A DNA stretch of 64,000 nucleotides from Streptococcus sanguinis (GTDB taxonomy: Bacteria > Bacillota > Bacilli > Lactobacillales > Streptococcaceae). The position numbers were made by a program, and so were the translations under genes. Below the pieces are notes generated by a model. That model saw only the letters and a program-made list of their open reading frames with translations, was not told the DNA's origin and did no database searches. Location of the stretch: assembly GCA_013378335.1 (NCBI GenBank), contig CP040556.1, positions 1,674,001 to 1,738,000 on the forward strand. The letters run 5' to 3'. Below, in pieces: positions 16,247 through 25,421 of the stretch. Numbering within the stretch: position 1 is the first letter of the stretch; every line of letters begins with the position of its first letter.

Positions 16247-18909
16247 TCACACCTCCTCTAATTTCTTTCTAACGACCATGGGCAAAATTCCTCCGTTTTC
16301 ATAGTAACGGATATCCGCCTCTGCATCAAAACGCAGCCGAGCTTGAAAAGCTATTTCTTCAACACCCTTTCGAGCTACCACATCAACTAGCTGACCAACT
16401 TGCGGATCCTGTGGCAGATTAATATCGAAAGTCTCCTTGCCTGTCAAACCAAGACTAGCCGCATTTTCTCCATCTAGATACTGGAGAGGAAGAATCCCCA
16501 TCATGACCAGATTTGACCGGTGGATACGCTCAAAACTCTCTGCCAACACCACCTTGACACCCAAAAGATTAGCCCCTTAGCTGCCCAATCACGGCTGGAT
16601 CCCATACCATAGTCTTTGCCAGCTAAGACAATGGTGCCAATTTGCTCCTCTTTGTAGCGCATGGCTGCCTCATAAATGGATAGCAACTCTCCTTTATAAT
16701 CTGTGTAACCACCAATTTTCCCATCCGCCAATTCATTTTTTATCCGGATATTGGCAAAAGTCCCCCGCATCATGACCTCATGATTGCCCCGACGGCTGCC
16801 ATAAGAATTAAACTCTTGGTAATCCACTCCATGCTCCATTAAATAGGAAGCTGCTGGGCTGTTTCTGGCAATATTTCCTGCTGGGGAGATATGGTCTGTC
16901 GTCACCGTATCCCCAAATTTTGCCAGCACTGCAAGATTTTTCAGTGGCTGAATGGCTAAATCATCAGCCAAGCCATCAAAGTAAGGTGGATTTTGAATAT
17001 AGGTCGAAGCCTGATTCCACTGATAATTTTGAGAAGAGGCTGTCGGAATCTGATTCCATTTTTCATTGTCGTCAAACACATGGGCATATTCTTTTTCAAA
17101 AAGCTGGCGCGTCACATATGTTTGAACATAGTCTGCAACCAAGTCGTGCTCCGGCATCAAATCCATCAAATAAACAGGCTGCCCCTTTTGATCATAACCC
17201 AAGGGTTCACTAGTCAGATCAATATTGGTATTTCCAGCCAAAGCATAGGCAACTACCAAGGGAGGACTAGCTAGGAAATTAGCCTTGACCAGTGGATTGA
17301 TCCGTCCTTCAAAATTCCGATTTCCTGAAAGAACAGCACTAGCCAGCAAGTCAGTATCCGTAATCGCCTGAGCCACTTCCGGTCGGAGATCGCCTGAATT
17401 TCCAATACAAGTGGTGCAGCCATAGCCGACAAGATTGAAACCAAGCTGATCCAGATAAGTCTGAAGACCACTCTTCTTAAGATAGCCTGTGACCACCTTG
17501 CTGCCCGGAGCCAAAGAAGTCTTGACAGTCTTTGAAACACGTAAGCCTTTTTCTACTGCTTTCTTGGCCAAAAGCCCCGCCGCCATCAGGACATAGGGAT
17601 TAGATGTATTGGTACAGCTAGTAATAGCAGCGATAGCCACATGACCGGTCTTAATCGTCTCCTCATGGTCAGAAAATTGGACCACTGCAGACCTCTCTAG
17701 CTCGCTCTCATCTAAACCAAAGCCTCGGACCCCCGCTTCTCTGACTAGACTAGCTTGAAATTCTTCTTTAGCAGCTGTTAATTCAATCAAATCCTGGGGC
17801 CGCTTGGGCCCTGAGATATTCGGCACAATGCTGGACAAATCAATTTCGACTACCTTGGTATAGTTCGGCTCAACCTTTTCGTCATAGAAGAGGTGATTTT
17901 TTTGAGCATAGAGACGAGTCAGCTCGATATGATCTTCTGATCGATTGGTTAGGCGCATATAATTGAGCGTTTCCTCATCTATCGGAAAATAGCCACAGGT
18001 AGCTCCGTATTCCGGAGCCATATTAGCCACCGTTGCCCGGTCAGCTAGACTTAGATTAGACAAACCAGGCCCAAAGAACTCGACAAATTTACCAACGACA
18101 TTTTCCTGCCGCAAGATTTGCGTGACCTTTAAAGCCAAATCTGTCGCTGTCGCAATCTTAGGTAGCTTGCCCAAGAGACGAACACCAATCACCTCAGGAA
18201 CAGGGAAATAAGAAGCCTCACCCAGCATGGCAGCCTCGGCCTCAATCCCGCCAACTCCCCAGCCCAGAACACCGATACCATTGATCATGGTCGTATGACT
18301 GTCCGTTCCAAACATGCTATCCGGATAGAGTTGGCCATCCTTTTCAATGATGACATCACTGAGAAACTCGATATTGACCTGATGGATAATCCCAGTAGCA
18401 GGGGGAACCGCACGATAATTATCGAATGATTTTTCTGCCCACTTGAGAAATTCGTAGCGCTCATTGTTGCGGACAAACTCTTGGTTCATATTGGCTTCCA
18501 GAGCTGTGTCACAGCCATAAAAATCCACTTGAACACTGTGGTCAATAACTAAATCAACCGGAATCTCTGGATTAATCTGATCGGCCTGACCTCCCTGCCC
18601 GACAATAGCATCGCGCATACTAGCCAAATCCACCACAACAGGAACACCCGTAAAATCCTGGAGAATGACTCTGCTAGGTTTAAAAGGAACTTCACCACTT
18701 GGCGATTTAGCTTGATAATGCATCAAAGACCTAATGTTATCTTTTGTTACGTCAATCCCATCTTCCTTACGAAGGACACTTTCTAATAATATGCGAATAG
18801 AATAAGGAAGTTCTTCTATATTCCCTCCTAGTATAGCTGAGGCTTTCCCCAGGTCTGTGTATTGGTATATTTTGCCTTTATAATTTAAATCGCTTAGGTA
18901 TTCTGCCAT
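16247..18909 (-). pseudogene. acnA: aconitate hydratase, disrupted by one frameshift near the C-terminus
   Basis: AcnA isomerises citrate to isocitrate through a 4Fe-4S cluster. The start is ATG 18909 ([12 protein letters not shown]) after GAGGGG. Cluster cysteines are in [10 protein letters not shown] and in [11 protein letters not shown]. Near residue 780 the sequence [15 protein letters not shown] is followed by unrelated residues and a stop at 16501; one extra G in the run at 16573-16576 would restore [20 protein letters not shown] and the last 105 residues to the TGA at 16247. The lost tail includes the active-site Arg region of domain 4, so the product is expected to be inactive unless the shift is a sequencing error. 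First gene of the operon. Confidence 0.88.
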
Positions 18910-18943
18910 ATTTCTGCCCCTCACTTATTTTAAATTGTTTTAT

Positions 18944-18972
18944 ATTATACTTTATTATGAAATTTTATGCAA
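18944..18972 (-). promoter_or_regulatory. promoter of the acn-gltA-icd operon
   Basis: On the minus strand TTGCAT (18967-18972), 17 bases, TATAAT (18944-18949), 35 bases before the acn start codon. Confidence 0.75.
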
Positions 18973-19009
18973 TAAAAATTATAATTTTTATGTTATATTT
19001 TATAACATA
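18972..19009. promoter_or_regulatory. two abutting palindromes upstream of the acn promoter
   Basis: TATGTTATA-TTT-TATAACATA (18989-19009) is a perfect 9-bp inverted repeat with a 3-base spacer. ATAAAAATTATAATTTTTAT (18972-18991) is a perfect 20-bp palindrome touching it and the -35 box. Position and symmetry suggest binding of a dimeric regulator; the regulator is unknown. Confidence 0.55.
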
Positions 19010-19066
19010 CAAGAACAGTTTTTAAATACAGTCAAACTGTACTAATAATTATTTTTCCCAAGCACG

Positions 19067-19094
19067 AAAAAACAAGCACCATTCTCGGTGCTTG
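19067..19094 (-). terminator. terminator of corA
   Basis: On the minus strand CAAGCACCGAGAATGGTGCTTG followed by TTTTTT; perfect 8-bp stem, just after the corA stop. Confidence 0.88.
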
Positions 19095-19119
19095 CTATAG
19101 TAAAAATAATTTCAAATGT

Positions 19120-20028
19120 TCACTTCTTATTGGCCAACCATTTAAGAAGCTTGGTCAAGAGTCCCCAGATGATTAGACTAATAACAACAATATAAATCCA
19201 GGCATTTTTATCATTAGACAAAGGCAGAGGAACATTCATACCAAAGAAACCAGTGATAACTGCAAGTACTGCCAGAAGGACCGAAATAATGGTCAAGACC
19301 GTCAAATTGTCATTCAGATTATTGTTCAGAATGTTATTGTAGGAGCCAGAGAGCTGGCTGAGAACTTGAGCAATCAGATCGGTCATGGAGACGAGCTGAC
19401 GAGCCTCAATCATGGCATCCTCAAACTGCTCGGTTTCTAACTCATCAAAACGGCGGTAAATGCCGTGGCTTTTGATATGCTCTAGGAGCATGTGATTCTG
19501 CTTGGCAGCAGCAAGCAGATAGACCATAGATGTCTCTAAGTCCGACAGAGCAAAAAGATGCTTTTTGGTAGTTGTCTGACGCAGGAGAGCATTAATCTCA
19601 TCCTTGCGCTTGTCCATCCGCTCAACGATGGGATAGTAAGAATTGGAGACCAACTCCAGACTAGCAAAAAGAAACTTATAGACCGATACCGGCTCATGAT
19701 GCTCAGTATAGGCTTTCATCATGTCCACAACATAGGCGTTGTCTTGGTTGCTGATAGTAATGAGCCGCCCCTGCTGCACCACAAAGGTCATGGGAATCGT
19801 CTCATAATGTTCCTTATCTGTCGCTAGATCAAGGACATTGTAGATAAAGACAACTGTTCCATTCTCACGATTGTAGTCCATGTGAGCCCGCTCGTTCTTA
19901 TCGAGTGCATACTCGATGGTCTCCTGGTCAATTTCATAATCCTGATAAATCCGGGCATTTCTTTTGAAATTATCTGAGTCAATGTTGATCCAGACAGACT
20001 GATCTTTTAATTTTCTTTCCAGAAACAT
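19120..20028 (-). CDS. corA: CorA-family magnesium/divalent cation transporter
   Basis: A 302-residue CorA-type channel for Mg2+ (or Co2+/Ni2+). The cytoplasmic alpha/beta domain fills residues 1-240 and includes a long charged helix. Two membrane helices close the protein, the first ending in the family signature GMN (ITGFFGMNVPLP) at about 265, then the acidic-polar loop SNDKNAW. Basic KK residues at the C-terminus match the pentamer's basic ring. The ATG at 20028 follows AAAGGAG. Single gene with its own terminator. Confidence 0.92.
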   Translation of the reverse strand: MFLERKLKDQSVWINIDSDNFKRNARIYQDYEIDQETIEYALDKNERAHMDYNRENGTVVFIYNVLDLATDKEHYETIPMTFVVQQGRLITISNQDNAYVVDMMKAYTEHHEPVSVYKFLFASLELVSNSYYPIVERMDKRKDEINALLRQTTTKKHLFALSDLETSMVYLLAAAKQNHMLLEHIKSHGIYRRFDELETEQFEDAMIEARQLVSMTDLIAQVLSQLSGSYNNILNNNLNDNLTVLTIISVLLAVLAVITGFFGMNVPLPLSNDKNAWIYIVVISLIIWGLLTKLLKWLANKK

Positions 20029-20365
20029 GGAACTCCTTTCTATGAGGTAGAATGATTCTCTAATAAACTAGCACCCAACTTCATAAACTCTTCCTGCAAG
20101 TAAATATGCAATGTCGAAGCACAAAACCAATTAAATTAACTACCTCGCCTGATGAGATTAGTCAAGCGGCTAGCAAGGCTCCAACAGAACTCGGCCTTAG
20201 TAACTCTAGTTTGTTAGACAACCATAACAATCCCGTCCACTACAACACGAAGAGGCGAAAACGATTATTTTTTCGCCGATGAGTTAGTAAGGCAGTTAGC
20301 TAATCCGTACAATAGTGGCTAGCGTCCAACAATTAGGAATTTTAATTCCAATTGTTGGTACTGAG
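20029..20365. other. intergenic stretch with two hairpins, no gene seen
   Basis: No convincing coding frame. GGCGAAAA faces TTTTCGCC at about 20253-20276, and a 33-base near-perfect hairpin, CCAACAATT(A)GGAATT facing AATTCCAATTGTTGG, lies at 20326-20358 just after prfC. The second probably ends prfC transcription although it lacks a U tract; the first may be a back-up terminator. Confidence 0.6.
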
Positions 20366-21910
20366 TTACATCTTCTCTTCCAATTTAACATCGGGATACT
20401 TGTCCTCGAACCAGCGCAGGGCAAAGTCGTTTTCAAAGAGGAAGACAGGATGGTCAAAGCGGTCTTTGGCCAGGATGTTACGGCTAGAAGACATACGCTC
20501 ATCCAGGTCATCTGGTGAAATCCAACGGACAGTCTTTTTGCCCATAGGATTCATAACTACTTCAGCATTGTATTCATTTTCCATGCGGTGCTTGAAGACC
20601 TCAAACTGGAGCTGACCGACAGCGCCCAGCATGTACTCGCCCGTCTGGTAGTTGGTATAAAGCTGGATGGCTCCCTCTTGTACCAGCTGCTCAATCCCCT
20701 TATGGAAGGATTTTTGCTTCATGACATTCTTGGCTGAAACCTTCATAAAAATCTCTGGAGTAAAGGTTGGCAGGGGCTCAAATTCAAACTTATTCTTGCC
20801 TACAGTCAAGGTGTCACCGACCTGATAAGTCCCCGTATCATAAACCCCGATAATATCACCAGCTACAGCATTGGTCACATTCTCCCGACTTTCGGCCATA
20901 AACTGAGTGACATTGGATAGCTTGGCAGACTTGCCAGTGCGAGGCAGATTGACACTCATACCGCGCTCGAACTCGCCAGAAACGATACGGACAAAAGCGA
21001 TACGGTCGCGGTGGCGCGGGTCCATATTGGCCTGAATTTTAAAGACAAAGCCTGAAAAGTCTGGGCTGAGTGGCTCGACTACCTCGCCATCTGTCTTCTT
21101 GTGGCCATGCGGTTCTGGAGCAAACTTAAGGAAGGTTTCCAGGAAAGTCTGGACGCCAAAGTTGGTCAGGGCTGAGCCAAAGAAAACAGGTGTCAGCTTG
21201 CCCTCCAAAATCGCTTCTTCCGAGAATTCATTCCCAGCTTCGCTCAAGAGCTCAATGTCTTCCTTAACCTGCTCATAGAAAGGATTTGAAGCAAACAGTT
21301 GGTCGCCTTCTGCCAGAGTCGCAAAGCGCTCCTCACCCTTATAAAGTTCCAGACGCTCATTGTAGAGGTCATAAAGACCTTCAAAACTCTTCCCCATGCC
21401 AATCGGCCAATTCATTGGGTAGCTAGCAATGCCCAAAATCTCTTCCAGTTCTTCCAGCAAATCCAAGGGCTCGCGACCGTCACGGTCCAGCTTGTTCATA
21501 AAAGTGAAGACTGGAATATTCCGATGCTTGACAACCTCAAACAATTTCTTGGTCTGGGCCTCAATACCCTTGGCCGAGTCAATAACCATGACCGCAGCAT
21601 CCACCGCCATCAAGGTCCGATAAGTATCTTCTGAGAAGTCCTCGTGTCCCGGTGTATCCAGAATATTGACTCGCTTGCCATCGTAGTCAAACTGCATGAC
21701 AGAGGAAGTCACGGAAATCCCCCGCTGCTTCTCAATATCCATCCAGTCAGACTTGGCAAAATTACCCGTCTTTTTCCCCTTGACTGTCCCAGCCTCACGA
21801 ATCTCGCCCCCGAAGTAGAGCAACTGCTCCGTGATGGTCGTTTTCCCAGCGTCCGGGTGGGAGATAATGGCAAAGGTCCGGCGTTTCTTAATTTCTTCTT
21901 GTAAAGTCAT
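20366..21910 (-). CDS. prfC: peptide chain release factor 3
   Basis: A 514-residue GTPase that recycles RF1/RF2 from the ribosome after termination. G motifs: G1 [10 protein letters not shown]3 [13 protein letters not shown]4 [10 protein letters not shown]3 length and the typical [29 protein letters not shown] switch-1 region (only its start and end are characteristic: KSDWM, QRGISV) separate it from EF-G. The domain 2 and C-terminal RF3 domains follow. The start codon lies after AAAGAGAAGAAG. Single transcription unit, ended by the hairpin at 20326. Confidence 0.95.
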   Translation of the reverse strand: MTLQEEIKKRRTFAIISHPDAGKTTITEQLLYFGGEIREAGTVKGKKTGNFAKSDWMDIEKQRGISVTSSVMQFDYDGKRVNILDTPGHEDFSEDTYRTLMAVDAAVMVIDSAKGIEAQTKKLFEVVKHRNIPVFTFMNKLDRDGREPLDLLEELEEILGIASYPMNWPIGMGKSFEGLYDLYNERLELYKGEERFATLAEGDQLFASNPFYEQVKEDIELLSEAGNEFSEEAILEGKLTPVFFGSALTNFGVQTFLETFLKFAPEPHGHKKTDGEVVEPLSPDFSGFVFKIQANMDPRHRDRIAFVRIVSGEFERGMSVNLPRTGKSAKLSNVTQFMAESRENVTNAVAGDIIGVYDTGTYQVGDTLTVGKNKFEFEPLPTFTPEIFMKVSAKNVMKQKSFHKGIEQLVQEGAIQLYTNYQTGEYMLGAVGQLQFEVFKHRMENEYNAEVVMNPMGKKTVRWISPDDLDERMSSSRNILAKDRFDHPVFLFENDFALRWFEDKYPDVKLEEKM

Positions 21911-22047
21911 CTTCTTCTCTTTCTTTTATTTAGGATAATGGTGAATCTTAGTATTTGTTTTTTATTTTACATCGGAGTATTTCAATCCTTTCAACCTACC
22001 TATTATAGCGGATTTAGCGCTTTTTTTCAATTATCTAAAGAAGATAA

Positions 22048-22072
22048 AAATCGCCCTTTTGAGCGATTCTAT
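22048..22072 (-). terminator. terminator of the decayed small gene
   Basis: On the minus strand ATCGCTC-AAAA-GGGCGAT followed by TTTT; it begins at the stop codon of the remnant at 22069. Confidence 0.7.
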
Positions 22073-22396
22073 TCTACTATGTCAATAAAATTTCTCTTAT
22101 AATCTGACAATGACACTTCTAAAGAGGAAATTGCAAAGATGAAGGTTAAACCCAGTAAATAGAGCAGACGTTTTTTTCTGGTTTCCAACTCTTCTTTCTC
22201 TTCAGCTGTCATGGAAAACATGACCTTATTCCGTTTTCAAAAGATAGAGGAGCAAACCTTCTCCCCTTTGTCTGCCAGCCTTAAGAAAGACCAAAATTTG
22301 GGATATTTCATTCCGCCAACAGAAGCGTCTAGTTGAACCAGCTTAAAGAGTTGATAGACAAACCGTCCATTTGTCACTAGAAGCAAAGCAAGTCAT
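22069..22396 (-). pseudogene. decayed small membrane protein gene
   Basis: On the minus strand the stretch encodes recognisable protein-like pieces in shifted frames: MTCFASSDK, then FVYQLFKLVQLDAS, MKYPKFWSFLRLADKGE, then in another frame GLLLYLLKTE, and finally MTAEEKEELETRKKR with a hydrophobic segment (LLYLLGLTFIFAISS). At least two frame changes separate the pieces. It looks like the remains of a small integral membrane protein of unknown function, followed by an intact terminator. The last 50 codons (ATG 22221 to 22069) could still be translated. The rest of the 21911-22464 gap has no gene. Confidence 0.45.
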
Positions 22397-22413
22397 AATT
22401 AAGCTTTCTAATT

Positions 22414-22445
22414 TAAAAAAATCCTGCCACATTAACTTGACAGGA
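22414..22445 (-). terminator. terminator of the first TIGR02206 gene
   Basis: On the minus strand TCCTGTC pairs with GGCAGGA (one G-U pair) with a 10-base loop, followed by seven Ts, 20 bases after the stop codon at 22465. Confidence 0.85.
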
Positions 22446-22464
22446 GCTGTAAACTTGAGATAAA

Positions 22465-23151
22465 TTAACTGCGGACCAGACTTAACTGCTTTTTCCACCG
22501 TTTCTTAAACAAGATATCAAAGAGAACCAGAGCCAGAGAAAGGATGACTGACACAAGGAGGTACTTTATCCATAGGGGGGCATCAGGGATGAAAGGCGGA
22601 CTTTTTAGCAGACCGTAATTTCCTCCTGTCACTTGGTTAACACCGACTAGGAAAAGATTGAGTCCAAAGGTGTAAGCTACAATCACGTATTTCTTGAGCA
22701 AGGTCTTGTCGTAGTGATTCATCAGATAAATCAAGGAATTAACCAAAAGGGCATAGTGGCCAATCAGGAAAGAAAAGCTGGTAATATGCGGGAAATCATA
22801 GGGATCAAAGACTGGGTAGCCCAAGGCAAAGACCGCTCCGCTGGCTCCTAATAGAGCAAAATACTGCTTGCTGCGCCATTTGTCTGGCAGAAAGACCACC
22901 GCAAACATAGCCAGGCGGCAATGATAGAAGGGCAGACTATTGGAAAAGGGAATCCGAAAACCAAAATACCAGCTATAAAGTATCAGCAGCTGGGCAATCT
23001 GAATCCACTTAAAAGCCTTGACAAAACGCGGATTATCATGGTATTTGAGCGAGCTCCAAATAGACAGCAAGACCAGAGCAATCATCACAGCATACCATAA
23101 AATCGAGATAGGCGGTGCCACCGTTTTTGTCGTAGTTAAAAATTCTTTCAT
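22465..23151 (-). CDS. TIGR02206 (YwaF-like) integral membrane protein, copy 1
   Basis: A 228-residue protein with about six or seven membrane helices. Family marks are SWYFGFRIPFSNSLPFYHCR, where the YHCR motif is nearly invariant, then PVFDPYDFPHITSFSFLIGH, then GGNYGLLKSPP. I chose ATG 23151 (MKEFLTTTKTVAPP), which aligns with the start of the paralog at 25422; a longer frame would need TTG. Function of the TIGR02206/YwaF family is unknown. The protein ends in a basic cytosolic tail. It is separated from its paralog by the two AT-rich genes of the TIR module and is about half identical to it by eye. Confidence 0.82.
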   Translation of the reverse strand: MKEFLTTTKTVAPPISILWYAVMIALVLLSIWSSLKYHDNPRFVKAFKWIQIAQLLILYSWYFGFRIPFSNSLPFYHCRLAMFAVVFLPDKWRSKQYFALLGASGAVFALGYPVFDPYDFPHITSFSFLIGHYALLVNSLIYLMNHYDKTLLKKYVIVAYTFGLNLFLVGVNQVTGGNYGLLKSPPFIPDAPLWIKYLLVSVILSLALVLFDILFKKRWKKQLSLVRS

Positions 23152-23212
23152 ATTTCTTTTTAATCTAAATAAATCATGTCTTATATAGACATTCAATCAT
23201 AGATAACAACAT

Positions 23213-24451
23213 TTATAAAATGCTGTTATTTCCAGTTAGGTTGAATCTCTCTTTTACACATTTAATATCTTGTATAGTTTCTTGAAATGTTTTTTCTTCC
23301 CATTTATCACTTCTTTTACTAAAGAGTTTTTTATTCTTGTTGTAATGTTCGAAATTATCAAAGTAATAATAAATAACTGCTAAAGTTGCATATTTCCAAT
23401 AGTCATCCTCATCCTCTTTTTCACTAACAAAGTCTATAAGTTCTCTATAAACCTTTTCAGCTTCAAATTGATTATATTTTATCTGTTTCTTATCATTAAT
23501 ATGTAAAAGTTGCAATAGTAAACAATTAGCATAGTTCTCCCCATTGTAATAATCTTGTTTAACTATGTATCCTTTTCTATAAAACATTATCGCATCTTCT
23601 AAATAATCTGGATTTTTATTTATTTTATACAATCTCTTATATATAGCCCCAGCTATGCCCAATGTTTCAGTATCAAGAGTCTTCTTTAATGGCAATTGCT
23701 GAATAGTCTGTAATGCCTCCATTAAAGCGCTTGTCTCATTGGGTAGTTTAGATTTATAAGTAGTGAGAGCCAATTGCTGAATAAAATAATCTTCTCTCGG
23801 TGATTTTTCAACCAATTTTTTCCAACATTTTTTTGATTCTATAAAGTTTCCCTTCTTTTTAAAGTCTTTCGCTTTTTGTAACAATTCTCCAATCGTATCC
23901 GAATAGTTTTCTGCATCAGAAATTAATTTACAATAACAGTTGTTATCGTATTGAAGGGGTTTTACTTTTGGAATATAGGTATATAGAGGGCTATCCGTTT
24001 GCTGTTTTTCCGATTCTTTAATATATTCTTTGAGCTTACTCATTATTTCATCTGATTCAGATTTCGAAATTTTTTCACCAAATTTTTTGTATCTACAGAT
24101 ACGAGAATGGTTCAAATCAAATGGAATATCATGATCTTCTTGAATCATCATCACAGTGGAGAAAGGCTTCGCAGCATGGCGAACACCCAATTCATAAGCA
24201 GCATTTATATTATAAGTTGTCAAGTCGGCAATTACCAAATCAGCATGCAAAAGTAGTTCATACATACTAACATCAATGATTGTCGAACCAGCAATATCAT
24301 CTGCTCTAATTACTTTATAATTCGGAAATTCTTTCTCAAATAATGGTTTAATAACTTCATTATAAATTTCATCCAAATCAATTAGTTCATTCGTTTTAAG
24401 GTATGTTTTTTTTCCAAATCCCATTACAACAAAACAAACTTTATTTTCCAT
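23213..24451 (-). CDS. DUF4071/TRAFs-binding-like protein: nucleotide-processing-like N-domain plus TPR-like region
   Basis: A 412-residue cytosolic protein. Residues 1-130 form a Rossmann-like domain with the marks of the proteins annotated as DUF4071 or TRAFs-binding: VCFVVMGFGKKT (5-16), IRADDI (48-53), MYELLLHADLVIADLT (63-78) and NAAYELGVRHA (83-93). The pattern resembles nucleoside deoxyribosyltransferase- and TIR/SLOG-like sensor domains. From about 190 to 400 the sequence is helical with TPR-like spacing. The ATG at 24451 follows GAGGGAG, 14 bases after the TIR gene stop, so the two are one operon. Base composition is clearly more AT-rich than the flanking genes, suggesting horizontal gain. 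I infer a sensor or partner role for the TIR protein. Confidence 0.7.
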   Translation of the reverse strand: MENKVCFVVMGFGKKTYLKTNELIDLDEIYNEVIKPLFEKEFPNYKVIRADDIAGSTIIDVSMYELLLHADLVIADLTTYNINAAYELGVRHAAKPFSTVMMIQEDHDIPFDLNHSRICRYKKFGEKISKSESDEIMSKLKEYIKESEKQQTDSPLYTYIPKVKPLQYDNNCYCKLISDAENYSDTIGELLQKAKDFKKKGNFIESKKCWKKLVEKSPREDYFIQQLALTTYKSKLPNETSALMEALQTIQQLPLKKTLDTETLGIAGAIYKRLYKINKNPDYLEDAIMFYRKGYIVKQDYYNGENYANCLLLQLLHINDKKQIKYNQFEAEKVYRELIDFVSEKEDEDDYWKYATLAVIYYYFDNFEHYNKNKKLFSKRSDKWEEKTFQETIQDIKCVKERFNLTGNNSIL

Positions 24452-24465
24452 CAGAACTGCTCCCT

Positions 24466-25302
24466 CTAAAAAATTTCAATTCCATCTAAATCTGCATAAA
24501 TGTTTCTGAAATTCTTTTCACCATAGGCTTCCTCATAAAAATTTGTTATTTTATTTGGAACAAAAGTTATTGACTTTCCTTTCTCCACCTTTTCTATAAT
24601 ATCTTTATTATATTCACGACTAAGTTGAAGCCAGTGGGATTCACCTTCATGAAAATCTTCCTCAGTCGGCAATAAAGCATCCAATCTACAAAATGTGTAG
24701 TTTCTTTTTTGATCAACTTCTACAATTTTTGTTGTAAATGCTTTTTTTAAAACAGAAATATTTCGAAATTTTTTGCAAGCTTCATCAAGCTCTTTATTTA
24801 GTCTATAATCATCACAATTTAATTCAAAATTATGAATAATAGAATCTATAAATCTTTCCAAGCCTACTCGACATTGACTGTCTCCATTTAAAAAGATGCC
24901 TATGGAATTATTATCTATACAACTGTTTAAAAAATTATTATCTTTTAAATTAAAACCCGGGATATAAAAATTATAGTATTCATGTTTTTTTACCCACGTT
25001 GCCCCCAACTCATTCAAGCAAACTACACTAGAAAAGTATTCTGATGAGAGTAAAAATAGTACAATTGTTTTATCATTAAGGCGCTCTTGTAAGTAATTAT
25101 AGATATTTTTACCAAATGGAACACCATTATTTTCATTCGAAGTATAAATTAACTTATCATTTCTTAAACCTATTCCAATCAACAATTCTCGTAATATATC
25201 TCCATATTTTTTATCTTTAGAGTTGTGACTTAAAAATAAATTAGTTTGACTGTCTTGAGATCTATCAGAAATACGTTTGCTAAAAAAAGGAAAAGAAGAC
25301 AT
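24466..25302 (-). CDS. TIR domain-containing protein, probable NAD-consuming effector
   Basis: A 278-residue protein. I chose ATG 25302 (MSSFPFF) after GGGGTGAT; an upstream TTG adds 14 residues that overlap a -10-like TATAAT. Residues about 20-120 form a TIR domain: strand A box LFLSHNSKDK (22-31), BB-loop region GVPFGKNIYNYLQERL (60-75), strand D IVLFLLSSEYFSS, and the helix with the catalytic-type Glu, VCLNELGATWV (C95, E98). Bacterial TIR domains with this Glu cleave NAD+ or make cyclic ADP-ribose signals. The C-terminal 150 residues match nothing I recognise. First gene of an AT-rich pair with the DUF4071-like gene, set between two TIGR02206 paralogs. Antiphage function is inferred from domain types. 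Confidence 0.75.
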   Translation of the reverse strand: MSSFPFFSKRISDRSQDSQTNLFLSHNSKDKKYGDILRELLIGIGLRNDKLIYTSNENNGVPFGKNIYNYLQERLNDKTIVLFLLSSEYFSSVVCLNELGATWVKKHEYYNFYIPGFNLKDNNFLNSCIDNNSIGIFLNGDSQCRVGLERFIDSIIHNFELNCDDYRLNKELDEACKKFRNISVLKKAFTTKIVEVDQKRNYTFCRLDALLPTEEDFHEGESHWLQLSREYNKDIIEKVEKGKSITFVPNKITNFYEEAYGEKNFRNIYADLDGIEIF

Positions 25303-25421
25303 CTTATCACCCCAAATATTATAAGTATATCTAAATAGTATCAAAATTTTTAAAAGTTTTCCAATTTTTTATCAGTTTTGTAAAAAGTAAATTCTTAATA
25401 TTTCATATTCCTATTTACTTT

